Below the pieces are notes generated by a model. The model made no database searches. It had not been told where the DNA came from and saw only the letters and a list, made by a program, of their open reading frames with translations. A program made the translations under genes and the position numbers. From Candidatus Neomarinimicrobiota bacterium (GTDB taxonomy: Bacteria; Fidelibacterota; Marinisomatia; Marinisomatales; S15-B10): a stretch of 64,000 nt of DNA. Where the stretch lies: assembly GCA_036476315.1 (NCBI GenBank), contig JAZGBI010000008.1, forward strand, positions 1-64,000. Reading direction: 5' to 3'. Of the stretch, positions 1-10,200 are shown one piece after another (position 1 is the first letter of the stretch; each line of letters begins with the position of its first letter).

Positions 1-1119
1 ATCATTCTGCTTTTCGCGTTATTTACCATTGCCGGCGGAATCCGTCTCACGGGCTCCCTCCGTGGCTCCCCTCAAGTAAATCTCGGATTCCTCATCCTGG
101 GAACATTCCTGGCCAGCTGGATGGGAACCACAGGGGCGGCCATGCTTCTGATACGTCCTCTCATTCGAGCCAATAGGTGGCGCGAGAAAAAGGTTCATAT
201 CGTGGTCTTCTTCATTTTCCTTGTTGCCAATATCGGTGGTTCATTAACACCCCTGGGCGACCCGCCGCTGTTCCTGGGATTTCTCCTGGGAGTCGATTTT
301 TTCTGGACCACTGTCCACATGATAAAACCGATGCTTCTGGTTGTGTTTATCCTCTGGGTGCTGTTCTACCTTATCGATTCGTACTATTTCGGACAGGAGG
401 TTCGCCATCCTCCCGCCGAGGAAGGCGCGGAAACACGAAGGCTGGGAATTGAGGGTTCCGTGAACTTTGTGCTTCTCGCAGGAGTTGTCGGGTCGGTATT
501 GCTGAGCGGGTTGTGGAATCCCCACATCTCCTTTATCATTTACCACGTGGAAGTCTTCCTTCAGAATGCAGTCCGGGATCTCTTGTTGTTGGCCCTCGTC
601 GTTCTCAGCTGGAAACTGACGCCCGGGGAAATACGAACGAAGAACGAATTCAGCTGGTTCCCAATGGTTGAAGTGGGAAAACTGTTTGCGGGTATCTTCG
701 TGACAATCATCCCGGCTATAGCCATATTGAAGGCTGGAGAGGAGGGGGTGCTCCGGAGTATCGTTGGAGTCGTATCCACGCCAGAAGGCGATCCCGTGAA
801 CGCCACCTATTTCTGGGCGACTGGTATTCTCTCAAGCTTTCTCGATAATGCTCCCACTTACCTCGTTTTCTTCAACACTGCAGGAGGGGACGCCACTGTT
901 CTGATGTATGACATCTCCAACACACTTCTGGCTATTTCCGCGGGCGCAGTATTCATGGGAGCCAATACCTACATCGGGAATGCCCCGAATTTCATGGTAA
1001 GATCCATCGCACAGGAAATGGATGTCTCCATGCCCAGTTTTTTCGGATACATGTTCAAATACTCGCTGCCCATTCTTTTTCCCATCTTTCTCCTGGTGAC
1101 ATGGTTCTTCTTCGTGTAA
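1..1119 (+). CDS. NhaD/CitMHS-type sodium:proton antiporter-like transporter, 5' end cut by the window
   Basis: The reading frame is open from base 1, so the start lies outside the window; 372 residues are visible. It is a hydrophobic polytopic inner-membrane protein. Two features fit the NhaD/'putative citrate transport' group of the ion-transporter superfamily: an early GSLTPLGDPPLFLGFLLG segment and a later pair, FLDNAPTYLVFF and GANTYIGNAPNFMV. Their re-entrant loops carry N/D-AP type motifs. By family it should exchange Na+ for H+ or carry a carboxylate; substrate cannot be settled from sequence. It ends 15 bases before nuoN on the same strand, so co-transcription with respiratory complex I is likely, which favours an ion-antiport role over citrate uptake (inference). 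Confidence 0.8.
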   Translation: MILLFALFTIAGGIRLTGSLRGSPQVNLGFLILGTFLASWMGTTGAAMLLIRPLIRANRWREKKVHIVVFFIFLVANIGGSLTPLGDPPLFLGFLLGVDFFWTTVHMIKPMLLVVFILWVLFYLIDSYYFGQEVRHPPAEEGAETRRLGIEGSVNFVLLAGVVGSVLLSGLWNPHISFIIYHVEVFLQNAVRDLLLLALVVLSWKLTPGEIRTKNEFSWFPMVEVGKLFAGIFVTIIPAIAILKAGEEGVLRSIVGVVSTPEGDPVNATYFWATGILSSFLDNAPTYLVFFNTAGGDATVLMYDISNTLLAISAGAVFMGANTYIGNAPNFMVRSIAQEMDVSMPSFFGYMFKYSLPILFPIFLLVTWFFFV

Positions 1120-1134
1120 AGGCGAAGGCTTGAT

Positions 1135-2586
1135 ATGGATGTGACCTATTATGTCAGTCGTGAAGATATACAGGGAATTCTCCCTGAGATCATTCTTCTG
1201 GTAGCGGCGCTGGTGATCCTTTCTTTGGAGATGCTTCCGAAACGTCGCCCGTCGCTCATGCTCGCCGTGAGTCTTCTCGGCCTCATGTCAGGATCCATTG
1301 CTGTCCTCCAACACGGAGGAGAACGGTCGGTATTCTCCGGCATGTTGTCCCTCAGTGCGTACACAATGTTCCTGGATCTCTTGTACATGGCAGTGGGAAT
1401 AGCCTCACTGGTGATAGCTCAGAATTATCTGGAAAGAAGAGGAGGAAGTCTGAGAGGGGAATACTACGCACTGATACTCTTTGCCGTCATCGGCATGATG
1501 CTCATGACCCGGGCCAACGATCTGGTCATCGTTTTCCTGGGCCTGGAGCTTCTCTCACTTTCCCTCTACGTCCTGGTGGGTTTTCTTCGTCACGACATCT
1601 ACAGCAATGAAGGGGGATTGAAGTATCTCCTTCTGGGTGCCTTTGCCACCGGTTTTTTCCTTTTCGGTGCGGCTTTGATCTACGGAACGACCGGAACGAC
1701 CAATCTTGAACAAATGGCCGTCACCATCGGTTCAGGTGGCGTGCTATCTCAGCCGATCCTTTCCCTGGGTATTGGACTGCTTATTGTTGGGTTTGCCTTC
1801 AAAGTAGCCATTGTGCCATTTCATATGTGGTCGCCAGACGTGTATCAGGGAGCCCCCACAACCATCACCGCGTTTCTCTGCACAGCGCCAAAGGCTGCTG
1901 GATTTGGTGCTCTTCTCAAGGTGTTTATTGTCGGATTCTCTCCGGAAAGTGACGCCTGGGTCGGATTGCTGTGGATACTCGCGGTTCTTACCATGACAGT
2001 GGGAAATCTTTCTGCCCTGGTTCAGTCAGACGTGAAGCGTATGCTGGCCTTCTCGAGTGTGGCCCATGCGGGCTATCTGCTCATCGGGGTGCTCGTTTTT
2101 GACACCCGCGGTATTGCGAGTGTTCTCTTCTATCTGATTGTCTACGCCGCCATGAATCTTGGCGCCTTCGCCATCGTCTCCATTGTGGAAAAGGGAGAGA
2201 TGGGACTTGCACTGGAGGACTACCGAGGGCTTGCAGCAAGGCACCCCTGGCTTTCAGCCGTTCTGAGCCTTTTTATGATTTCGCTGGCTGGCTTTCCGCC
2301 AACGGCCGGATTCACTGCGAAGTATGCCGTTTTCTCGGCTGCAATATCAAAGGGACATATCTGGCTTGTGGTCATCGCAGTCCTGAACACCCTGGTTTCT
2401 GTAATCTACTACGTTCGACTTATTGTCAATATGTATATGCAGAAGGAAAAAACGGAACTCGCCACGTTCGTTTCACCGAATACCATGTTGCTGCTGGCGT
2501 TTCTTGCCGCCGTTGTCATTCTCTTTGGCCTCATGCCGCAATGGCTTCTTGAGAACGCGAGGCAGGCTGCGACTGTTTTTTCATGA
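1135..2586 (+). CDS. nuoN: NADH-quinone oxidoreductase subunit N
   Basis: This 483-residue protein is a proton-translocating membrane-arm subunit of respiratory complex I (Mrp-antiporter-like fold). It has about 14 hydrophobic segments and the family's conserved middle: GLELLSLSLYVLVGF near residue 140, then FKVAIVPFHMWSPDVYQGAP near residue 220 with the Lys and Pro-His-Trp signature, and SSVAHAGYLLIG near residue 305. Length is normal for NuoN. Start is ATG 15 bases after the transporter gene; no other nuo genes are inside the window, so the rest of the operon presumably lies to the left. Confidence 0.95.
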   Translation: MDVTYYVSREDIQGILPEIILLVAALVILSLEMLPKRRPSLMLAVSLLGLMSGSIAVLQHGGERSVFSGMLSLSAYTMFLDLLYMAVGIASLVIAQNYLERRGGSLRGEYYALILFAVIGMMLMTRANDLVIVFLGLELLSLSLYVLVGFLRHDIYSNEGGLKYLLLGAFATGFFLFGAALIYGTTGTTNLEQMAVTIGSGGVLSQPILSLGIGLLIVGFAFKVAIVPFHMWSPDVYQGAPTTITAFLCTAPKAAGFGALLKVFIVGFSPESDAWVGLLWILAVLTMTVGNLSALVQSDVKRMLAFSSVAHAGYLLIGVLVFDTRGIASVLFYLIVYAAMNLGAFAIVSIVEKGEMGLALEDYRGLAARHPWLSAVLSLFMISLAGFPPTAGFTAKYAVFSAAISKGHIWLVVIAVLNTLVSVIYYVRLIVNMYMQKEKTELATFVSPNTMLLLAFLAAVVILFGLMPQWLLENARQAATVFS

Positions 2587-2621
2587 AGACGGAATAGAGG
2601 ATTTTTGCTACATTTGGTATC

Positions 2622-3176
2622 ATGAGGATTACCAAGGTTACCACCGGGACGGGCGATGACGGTACCACGTCCCTCTCCAGAGGAGAACGCGTGACGAAAG
2701 ATGATCCTCGCATTGCCGCCCTCGGATCCCTCGATGAAATAAACTCGGCCATCGGGGTGGTTCTCTCTTTCGATCCGGTTCCGGACATTGCAGAAGTCTT
2801 GACAGAAATTCAGAACGCCCTGTTCAACATCGGGGGGGAATTGGCGGTAGTGGACCATGAATTGGATCTAGTGACCGGGCAAGATGTTGAATTTCTGGAG
2901 GGAAGGATCCGCGATCTCAATTCGTCCCTATCTCCCTTGGAGGAATTCGTCCTTCCCGGGGGGTCGCGAGCCTCGGCCCATCTTCACCTGGCCCGTTCGG
3001 TCTGTCGACGAGCTGAAAGGGATTTCGTATCTCTTAGTCAAAAAGAAACCGTCAAGCCGGCATCTCTAACCTATCTTAACCGCCTTTCCGATTTCCTCTT
3101 TGTCGCGGCCCGGTACCAGAATTTGAAGGACGGGGGAAAGGAAAGTCAGTGGGAGCGTAAAGCACGCAATCCGTGA
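2622..3176 (+). CDS. pduO: Corrinoid (PduO-type) cob(I)alamin adenosyltransferase
   Basis: It transfers the 5'-deoxyadenosyl group of ATP to cob(I)alamin to make adenosylcobalamin in the cytoplasm. The 184 residues match the PduO/MMAB family from end to end. The N-terminal ATP-binding part has TKVTTGTGDDGTTSLSRGERV followed by KDDPRIAALGSLDEINSAIG. The C-terminal helices contain FVLPGGSRASAHLHLARSVCRRAERD and the YLNRLSDFLFVAARY signature. Length is typical. It begins 35 bases after nuoN on the same strand. No B12-dependent enzyme is visible nearby. Confidence 0.93.
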   Translation: MRITKVTTGTGDDGTTSLSRGERVTKDDPRIAALGSLDEINSAIGVVLSFDPVPDIAEVLTEIQNALFNIGGELAVVDHELDLVTGQDVEFLEGRIRDLNSSLSPLEEFVLPGGSRASAHLHLARSVCRRAERDFVSLSQKETVKPASLTYLNRLSDFLFVAARYQNLKDGGKESQWERKARNP

Positions 3177-3244
3177 TGTGTGAGAAGTGATGCGAAACTC
3201 AGAAAATCGAACACCTACCGTCTGACCTTCGGCAACTAACCACC

Positions 3245-3293
3245 CACCACTCACCACTCACCACTCACCAGTCACCAGTCACCAGTCACCACT
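3245..3293 (+). repeat. Heptamer tandem repeat (CACCACT/CACCAGT)
   Basis: Seven consecutive 7-base units follow one another: three CACCACT, three CACCAGT and one CACCACT, with degenerate units on both sides. It lies in a non-coding stretch after the cobalamin adenosyltransferase gene. The unit length and lack of spacers make it a minisatellite rather than a CRISPR array. Confidence 0.85.
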
Positions 3294-3300
3294 CACCCAT

Positions 3301-4020
3301 GATACCTCGAACCCGGTCGGGTTCTTTCCCCACTCCGAGGCAGCATGGCGCCTGGGCCATGTTCCTGATTCCATCCGTCATGGCACTGCGCACCCGTTTT
3401 GTTTCCGGCAATATATGATCTCTTCGCATTGCTGTCGAAATGGATTTCCCGGGCGAGGGAAGTATCGCCGAAAGAGATTTTCCCGAGATACTCTTATATG
3501 CTCGTTCCTCAGGGTTTACTGGCATGGATTGTCTTCAGTGTGCCCCTACTTCTCGTCGACGGGTCGTACATCCTGTCAGTAGTCTCAGATCCACCAGGAT
3601 GGGGACGGGACTCATTCGGAACGGCTGGTTTGCACCGGAATCCGTGAGTGGCGTCGCCCCATCGATATCGATGGGGGAAAATGGGAAGCAGTGACGTTTA
3701 CTCCGGAAGAAGAGGATGAGCTCACATTTCTCTGCTGGCAGTGGTGAAATAGTCGCCGTGGATGATCTCTCCGCTGTCACTTTCACCGTGGGAAGTCAGT
3801 AAGGCAAAATTAAACCTGGAACTGCGTTATCTTCCTTTTCAAGTTCTGGGAAAAATCGAGATTCTTGAGCTCAATTTGGGCAATGGGTCTCCCTCTGGGT
3901 TTTGTACCAGCTACTGTTGTCACGACGGATTTTCTTCGGACACCCTGGCACAGACAAGGAACGTCTTGTACCGGGAACAATTGTTGAACTAGTGGGTAAA
4001 AACGGATAAATTCGACAGCA
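3301..4020 (+). other. Gene-free stretch with frame-broken coding remnants
   Basis: About 850 bases between the adenosyltransferase gene and the metal island hold no intact gene. Short open segments in different plus frames look like one decayed gene. One, starting near 3440, reads EGSIAERDFPEILLYARSSG, which resembles the start of DUF4388/PATAN-type domains. It is followed in other frames by GEIVAVDDLSAVTFTVGSQ near 3730-3800 and by a segment ending VPGTIVELVGKNG and a stop near 4008. The DUF4388 resemblance is weak and from memory; I would only claim that the stretch is degenerate. Confidence 0.3.
3984..4012 (+). promoter_or_regulatory. Possible sigma-70-like promoter of the metal island
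   Basis: TTGAAC, a 17-base spacer and TAAATT sit just upstream of the first gene of the island (start 4026). The spacing is ideal and the hexamers are moderate. It is the best candidate upstream of this gene, but it is a short degenerate pattern. Confidence 0.3.
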
Positions 4021-4025
4021 GATCA

Positions 4026-4382
4026 ATGAAAAGAACAATCAGTCTGACCTTGATCACATTTTTCGTGTCGGTCCTTGCTCTACCTCTCTTTGCGGCCGCT
4101 GATAATTGTGATATGCCCTGTTGCCGGATAAATGTGCCCTGTTGCGAAACGGAAGACGTGACCTTGGAATGTCCCGCTCTGGCACAAGGGCAGGACAGAG
4201 CTTCCATCCTGCTGCCAATGCTACCTCGGCCGGTGAAATCTGAGTTTTGTTCTGTTTTTTATCTCAGTGAAGTTCCTGATTCCGATTTCGATTCTAATAA
4301 GGGTACTTGCCTCCCCTTTGATGGTCAGGTATCCTACCATAAGGTACCCTATTACTTCCTGACTCACTCCCTCCTGATTTAG
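4026..4382 (+). CDS. Small secreted Cys-rich protein, first gene of the metal island
   Basis: This 118-residue protein has a clear Sec signal peptide (MKRTISLTLITFFVSVLALP, then probable cleavage after FAA). Just after it comes a Cys cluster, CDMPCCRINVPCC, followed by two more Cys. The remainder is unremarkable. It lies 110 bases upstream of the CusC-type gene on the same strand. I do not recognise a family. Small Cys- or Met-rich periplasmic proteins often precede copper/silver efflux genes, so periplasmic metal binding is plausible (inference from signal peptide, Cys pairs and context). Confidence 0.65.
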   Translation: MKRTISLTLITFFVSVLALPLFAAADNCDMPCCRINVPCCETEDVTLECPALAQGQDRASILLPMLPRPVKSEFCSVFYLSEVPDSDFDSNKGTCLPFDGQVSYHKVPYYFLTHSLLI

Positions 4383-4397
4383 CCTTTCCTGCCCTGG

Positions 4398-4417
4398 GTC
4401 CCGAAAAATTTCGGGAC
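4398..4417. repeat. Short perfect inverted repeat (GTCCCGAAA arms)
   Basis: Nine-base arms GTCCCGAAA and TTTCGGGAC are separated by two bases. It sits in the 110-base gap between the Cys-rich gene and cusC. There is no T-run, so it is not an intrinsic terminator. Similar GTCCCGA/TCGGGAC arms occur again at 30490-30530, which suggests a dispersed palindromic element. Confidence 0.6.
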
Positions 4418-4492
4418 GAAACAAGGGTTCTGCTGACGTCAACGCCGGGCAACATCTGCCTGGACAAAAAGGCGGTAATAAAAGGAAAGGCT

Positions 4493-5731
4493 ATGAGACA
4501 CAATACCAAGATACTTCTGATTACGTTGCTCTTAACGGGCTCAACGTCTGCTGAGAACAAAGTTGATCCCGTAGACTTTCTGCTCCAGAAAAACAGGGAA
4601 GTTCTTGGCGCGCAGAAAGCTTACGAGGCTGCTGTGGAAAGGGTGAAAATCTTTGGAGTTCTGCCCGATCCCATGGCGGAATCATCGCTCTATCTCGAAC
4701 CGATAGAGACAGGCAATGGACCCATGCAGGGACAGTTCATGTTGGGGCAGAGATTTCCCCTTTGGGGCAAGCTCAAGCGGGAAAGAGCCGTGGCAAAGCT
4801 GAGGGCTGAGATAGGGTCGTTGGATCTTGAGCAAACCAAGATCAGGGTGGTATTCCGGATGAGAAAGAGTTGGGAAAATTACTTGAAACTCAAGAATTCT
4901 CTGGACATTCTTAACGGCTACAGAGAAGAGCTGGTGACCTTTCGCTCTATCGCCCTGACGCAATATGAAACAGGTGCGGGATTGACACAGCACCCAATAT
5001 TGAAACTGCAGATCGAAATCTCATTGATTGAGAGCCAGATTAATACGCTGCAAAGTGACTTTGAATCTGTCGCGAATGATCTTCAATCTCTTTTCGATGG
5101 AGTGTTCTCACCAGATCTGTTCGGCGATGAGCGAACGAATGTGCTCCCCGAGAACTCCGCCGAATCCTGGCTCGAAATCGCGAAGGAAACCCACCCCTTA
5201 TACTTGAAGATTCAACAAGAATTTCAGATTGCCGTGCTACAGAATGAGCTCGCTGTGAGGCAGAACTTCCCTGATCTGAGTGGCGGTCTGACTTACACAC
5301 TCATAGGTGAGGGCGAAAGGGAAATGTCGGGCTCTGACGCCTTCGGGTTTCGGGTGGGTCTAAACCTTCCCATCTGGTTCGGAAGGAACCGGGCCCGGAT
5401 CGAATCAACGGAGCTGAGTATCGCATCAAAAGGAGAGATGGTTGAGGAGGTCTGGAACCAGATTGAAGATGATAGCCGATCCACGAAAAGGGACATGGAT
5501 GAAATTGAGGAGACCTATATGCTCTACGACGAGAGACTCCTCCAGGAATCTGATCAGATGCTTTCGTCCGCCTTCTCTGCTTATGAAACAGGAAAGATCA
5601 GTTTCCTCGACGTTCTGGACAGTGAACGAATGGCAATAGAAGTCCGTCTTGATTTTGAAAGAATTGAAGCACAGCGGCGAATCGCCAGTGCGCACATGTT
5701 GAAATCCATTGGACTGATTCACCTGAAGTAG
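4493..5731 (+). CDS. cusC: TolC-family outer-membrane channel of a CusCBA-type heavy-metal efflux system
   Basis: This 412-residue protein has a short signal peptide (LLITLLLTGSTSA). It is followed by two long helical repeats of the outer-membrane efflux family. VERVKIFGVLPDPMAESSLY near residue 45 and FMLGQRFPLWGKLKRERAVA near residue 80 are typical of metal-RND TolC homologues. The second repeat ends with YETGKISFLDVLDSERM. It would form the outer-membrane exit duct for the RND pump encoded downstream. The 10-base gap to the membrane-fusion gene and the shared strand indicate one operon. The assignment as CusC rather than CzcC follows from the pump type next to it. Confidence 0.85.
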   Translation: MRHNTKILLITLLLTGSTSAENKVDPVDFLLQKNREVLGAQKAYEAAVERVKIFGVLPDPMAESSLYLEPIETGNGPMQGQFMLGQRFPLWGKLKRERAVAKLRAEIGSLDLEQTKIRVVFRMRKSWENYLKLKNSLDILNGYREELVTFRSIALTQYETGAGLTQHPILKLQIEISLIESQINTLQSDFESVANDLQSLFDGVFSPDLFGDERTNVLPENSAESWLEIAKETHPLYLKIQQEFQIAVLQNELAVRQNFPDLSGGLTYTLIGEGEREMSGSDAFGFRVGLNLPIWFGRNRARIESTELSIASKGEMVEEVWNQIEDDSRSTKRDMDEIEETYMLYDERLLQESDQMLSSAFSAYETGKISFLDVLDSERMAIEVRLDFERIEAQRRIASAHMLKSIGLIHLK

Positions 5732-5741
5732 GAGTAGAGAA

Positions 5742-7208
5742 ATGAAACCAAACAAAAGGAAAGCGAGGCTGCTATTTGCATTCTTTTTCAGTCTGGCGAT
5801 TCTGGTCGTTGGGTGTGGTCAGGAGGAGAAGAGACCGGAAGAAGCTCAAGCTTTAACTGAGGAGCAGCAACTCTATAGCTGTGGCATGCACCCCAATGTG
5901 ATCCAAGAAGGACCTGGGAACTGTCCCATCTGTGGTATGAAGTTAACCCCGATAGGAGGGGTCTCCACCGCCTCTGCCAGTGTATCTTCCACTTCCTCTG
6001 AAGAAAGGGGAGAGAAAAAGATACTTTACTGGCGGGCACCCATGGACCCGACATACATCTCCCCCAAACCCGGGAAATCCCCCATGGGGATGGATTTGGT
6101 TCCCGTTTATGAGGGGGAAGAAGCATTTGGCTCCACCGTGAAGATTAATCCCGTGGTTGAGCAAAACATGGGGATCAGAGTGGCCACAGCGGAGAAAAGA
6201 GATTTATACCGGAAAATTCGAACTATCGGGCGGATCGATTATGACGAATCCAAAGTGGCCCATGTTCACACGAAATTTTCCGGTTGGATCGAGAAGACCC
6301 ATGTCAATGTTACGGGCCAGAAAGTTTCCCGGGGAGAGCTGCTGCTGGATATCTACAGTCCCCAGCTGGTCTCGGCTCAGGAGGAGTACCTGGATGCCCT
6401 TCAAAACCTCCGGGCTCTGGGTGGCAAAGTGTCGGAAGGTGCCGGTGGCAATTTGCGAAGTATCTTGGCCTCTTCCCGGAGAAGAATGGAATACTTCGAT
6501 GTTTCGGAAGACCAGATAGAGCAAATCGCCAATACGGGGACGGTGACAAAAACGATGGGTATCCTGTCGCCGTTCAGAGGCATTGTCGTGGAGAAACACG
6601 CCCTCGATGGAATGGAGGTCGAGACTGGAATGATGCTGTACCTCATAGCAGATCTGTCGGAAATCTGGGTCTTCGCCGACATTTACGAGTATGAGGTGCC
6701 TTGGGTGAAGGAAGGTCAAGTTGCCACCATGACTTTGTCCTACGATCCTGGCAAAAAGTATAGAGGGAAGGTACAATACATCTATCCGTACCTTGAGGAG
6801 AAGACACGGACGATTAAGGTCCGACTCGTTTTTCCCAACCCCAGCCTCGACCTGAAACCTGGTATGTACGCCAATGTGGAAATCGAGTCTTCTCCGGTGG
6901 AGAGTGTAGTTGCTGTGCCTGTGGAGGCCGTCTTGTTTTCTGGTGAGAGGAATCTGGTATTTGTGTCATTGGGTGAGGGGCGATTTGCACCACGGGATGT
7001 CACGACTGGAATTGAAAGCGGGGATGGTTACTACGAAGTGAAGAAGGGACTGTCAGAAGGTGAGGTTGTGGTGACGTCGGGACAGTTCTTGCTCGACTCC
7101 GAGAGCAAGCTGCAGGAAAGCATTGCTAAGCTGCTTGAGATCCGGACTGGACTGGAAGAGGCCCATGATCACCAAATGCTTGAGGACGAGGAGAACGAGT
7201 CTCAATGA
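5742..7208 (+). CDS. cusB: CusB-type membrane-fusion lipoprotein with N-terminal heavy-metal-binding domain
   Basis: This 488-residue periplasmic adaptor links the RND pump to the outer-membrane channel. A lipobox (LVVG-C, Cys25) anchors it. Residues 45-71 form a heavy-metal-binding domain (CGMHPNVIQEGPGNCPICGM). Residues 96-123 form the second, Cys-free CusB-type motif ending MGMDLVPVY. From about residue 130 come the barrel-sandwich and beta-barrel parts: QNMGIRVATAEKRDL, the hairpin region, then GKVQYIYPYLEEKTRTIKVR and PGMYANVEIE. The two methionine/cysteine motifs fit periplasmic Cu(I)/Ag(I) capture. Its stop overlaps the pump gene by 4 bases. Confidence 0.9.
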   Translation: MKPNKRKARLLFAFFFSLAILVVGCGQEEKRPEEAQALTEEQQLYSCGMHPNVIQEGPGNCPICGMKLTPIGGVSTASASVSSTSSEERGEKKILYWRAPMDPTYISPKPGKSPMGMDLVPVYEGEEAFGSTVKINPVVEQNMGIRVATAEKRDLYRKIRTIGRIDYDESKVAHVHTKFSGWIEKTHVNVTGQKVSRGELLLDIYSPQLVSAQEEYLDALQNLRALGGKVSEGAGGNLRSILASSRRRMEYFDVSEDQIEQIANTGTVTKTMGILSPFRGIVVEKHALDGMEVETGMMLYLIADLSEIWVFADIYEYEVPWVKEGQVATMTLSYDPGKKYRGKVQYIYPYLEEKTRTIKVRLVFPNPSLDLKPGMYANVEIESSPVESVVAVPVEAVLFSGERNLVFVSLGEGRFAPRDVTTGIESGDGYYEVKKGLSEGEVVVTSGQFLLDSESKLQESIAKLLEIRTGLEEAHDHQMLEDEENESQ

Positions 7209-10200
7209 TTGAACGAATTATCGAGTGGTCAGTCAACAACCGGCTTATCGTCATTCTGGCTGTCGTGTTTGTGATCATTGGTGGATTTGTGGCCATGTCC
7301 ACAACTCCTCTTGACGCCATTCCGGATTTGAGTGATGTGCAGGTGATCATTTTCACGGAGTATTCTGGTCAGGCCCCTCAGGTTGTGGAAGATCAGGTGA
7401 CCTATCCCCTTACTACCGCCATGTTGGCTGTCCCCTATGCCAAGGTTGTCCGGGGCTACTCGTTTTTTGGACTATCTTTCGTCTACATCATTTTTGAGGA
7501 CGGAACAGACATGTACTGGGCGCGAAGCCGGGTTCTCGAGTATCTGAATTTCGTATCCGGAAGATTGCCTCAAGGAGTAACTCCCCAACTGGGTCCAGAT
7601 GCCACAGGGGTAGGGTGGGTGTATGAGTATACTGTGGAAAGCGACCGACACGATCTTCAGCAACTCCGTTCCATTCAGGATTGGTATCTAAGATATCAGT
7701 TGATGAGCGTTCCCGGTGTGTCTGAGGTGGCAAGTATCGGAGGCTATGTCAAGCAGTATCAGGTGGAAGTGGATCCCAACAAGTTGCTGGCATACAACAT
7801 GCCCCTGAACAAGGTCATGATGGCCATCAGAAGAAGCAATAACGATGTCGGTGGCAAGTTGATTGAAATGTCAGAGACCGAATTTATGGTCAGGGGCCTG
7901 GGGTACATTCAGTCTATCGACGATTTGAAAGGAATCCCCCTGGGAGTGGATGAGAGTGGAACCCCCATTCTATTACGAAACGTCTCCAATATTCATCTGG
8001 GGCCGGAGCTTAGGCGAGGCCTGGCGGAGCGGGATGGAGTCGGTGAAGTTGTTGGCGGCATAATTGTGATGCGCTACGGTGAAAATGCCCTTGAAGTGAT
8101 CAGGAGTGTCCGGGAAAAAATTGAGGCTCTGAAAACTGGCTTGCCCGAGGGAGTCAGAATCTTACCGGCCTACGATCGCTCATTGCTGATCGAACGGTCC
8201 ATCGACAATCTGAAGGAGAAGCTCCTGGAAGAAAGCATCGTAGTCGCCCTGGTGAGCATCATATTCCTGCTCCACTTCCGGAGTTCCTTCGTTGTCATTT
8301 TCACCCTACCTGTGGGAATCCTGATTTCCTTTCTGGTCATGAGGTACCAGGGTATCAATGCCAATATCATGTCTCTTGGAGGGATTGCCATCGCTATCGG
8401 AGCCATGGTGGATGCGGCCATCGTCATGATCGAAAACGTTCACAAGCACATCGAAAGGCGTTCTGGAGAAGTGGATCACTGGCAGTTGATCCTGGACGCA
8501 TCCAAGGAGGTAGGTCCAGCTCTCTTTTATTCTCTTCTTATCATCGCCTTTTCATTCATGCCCGTGTTCACGCTTCAAGCCCAGGAAGGGCGCCTTTTCA
8601 AACCCCTGGCATATACGAAAACGTATGCCATGGCGGCCTCTGCTCTGTTGGCCATCACCATTGTCCCGGTACTCATGGGCTACCTTATCAAAGGCAAGAT
8701 CATTCCCGAGAGAAAAAACCCCATCAACCGTTTTCTCATACGTGTGTACCGGCCTCTTGTCCGGTTCGTACTCCGGTTCAGGAAAACCACACTGGTAGTA
8801 GCAGCCGCCGTTCTGGGACTTTCGGTTATCCCGCTCAAGAATATCGGCTCCGAGTTTATGCCACCCTTGAACGAGGGAGACTTGCTGTATATGCCCACGA
8901 CGGATCCAGGGATTTCGATCACCAAATCCAGGGAACTCCTGCAACAAACGGACAAAATCATAAAGACCTTTCCGGAGGTTGAGCGTGTATTTGGCAAGAT
9001 TGGCCGGGCTGAGACGGCGACGGACCCTGCCCCTCTAAGTATGATTGAAACCACCATCACGCTCAAACATGAAAAGGAGTGGCCTGAAAGGAAACTGTTA
9101 ACCCGGTGGTATTCATCATTGAATGTACCGGAATGGTTACATTCAGCTCTGAATTGGGTCTGGCCGGAACGTCGTGCCGTGACCCATGAAGAGCTGGTTG
9201 AGGAACTGAACGCATCGATACAATTTCCCGGATTGACCAATGCCTGGACCATGCCCATAAAGACCAGAATCGATATGCTGAGTACGGGCATTAAGACGCC
9301 CGTTGGGATCAAGCTCATGGGTGCCAATCTGGATACGCTGGACGCTCTGGGTGCCCGAGTGCAGGCGATCGTGCAGAAATTGCCGGGAACCTTGAGTGTT
9401 TTTGCCGACAAAGTGACGGGAGGGAATTTCCTGGATTTTGAAATAAGCAGGAGTGAGGCCGCGCGATACGGGCTCACCGTTGGTGATGTTCAGGACATTA
9501 TTCAATCTGCCGTTGGGGGAATCAATGTCAGTTATACGGTTGAGGGATTGGAGCGTTATCCTATCAACGTTCGCTATAGCAGGGAACTGCGGGACAGTAT
9601 TACCAAGTTGAAGCGGGTCATCGTCCCGACACCAACTGGAGCTCAGATACCCATCAGTCAGGTTGCTCACATCAGAATCCGTAAGGGAGCGCCAGTCATT
9701 AAAAGCGAGAATGCCAGAAACACGGGGTGGCTATACGTGGATCTTGCCGGGATTGACGTGGGAACGTATGTCAAGCGGGCGAAGGTAGCCGTGGCGGAAG
9801 AACTGACCATGCCGGAAGGATATTCCCTTGTCTGGAGCGGACAGTATGAGTATATGGAAAGGGCAGCTAAGCGACTGAGGATAGTAGTCCCGGTTACTCT
9901 ACTGATCATCTTCCTGCTGCTTTTCTTCAATTTCAAGAACGTGAGTGAGAGCATGATAGTCATGCTCTCTTTGCCTTTCTCGCTTGTCGGCGGATTATGG
10001 TTCATGTACATCCTCCATTACAACATGAGTGTTGCCGTGGGCGTGGGTTTCATCGCGCTGGCCGGTGTGGCGGCTGAGACAGGAGTTGTCATGCTTATCT
10101 ATCTCGACCATGCGTATATGAGAAGAAGAGACCGGGGACAGATGAAGACAATGAAGGATCTTTACGATGCTGTCATGGAAGGGGCAGTTGACCGCGTCCG

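Noticed and set aside
3245-3293. Possible CRISPR array
   Set aside because: The units are seven bases long, contiguous and have no spacers; no cas gene is nearby.
8680-9477. 265-codon open frame on the minus strand opposite cusA
   Set aside because: It lies entirely within cusA, is rich in Ser and Arg as expected of an antisense shadow, and has no domain, signal or ribosome-binding site.
9143-9670. 175-codon minus-strand frame inside cusA
   Set aside because: Shadow of a strongly conserved gene; no independent evidence.
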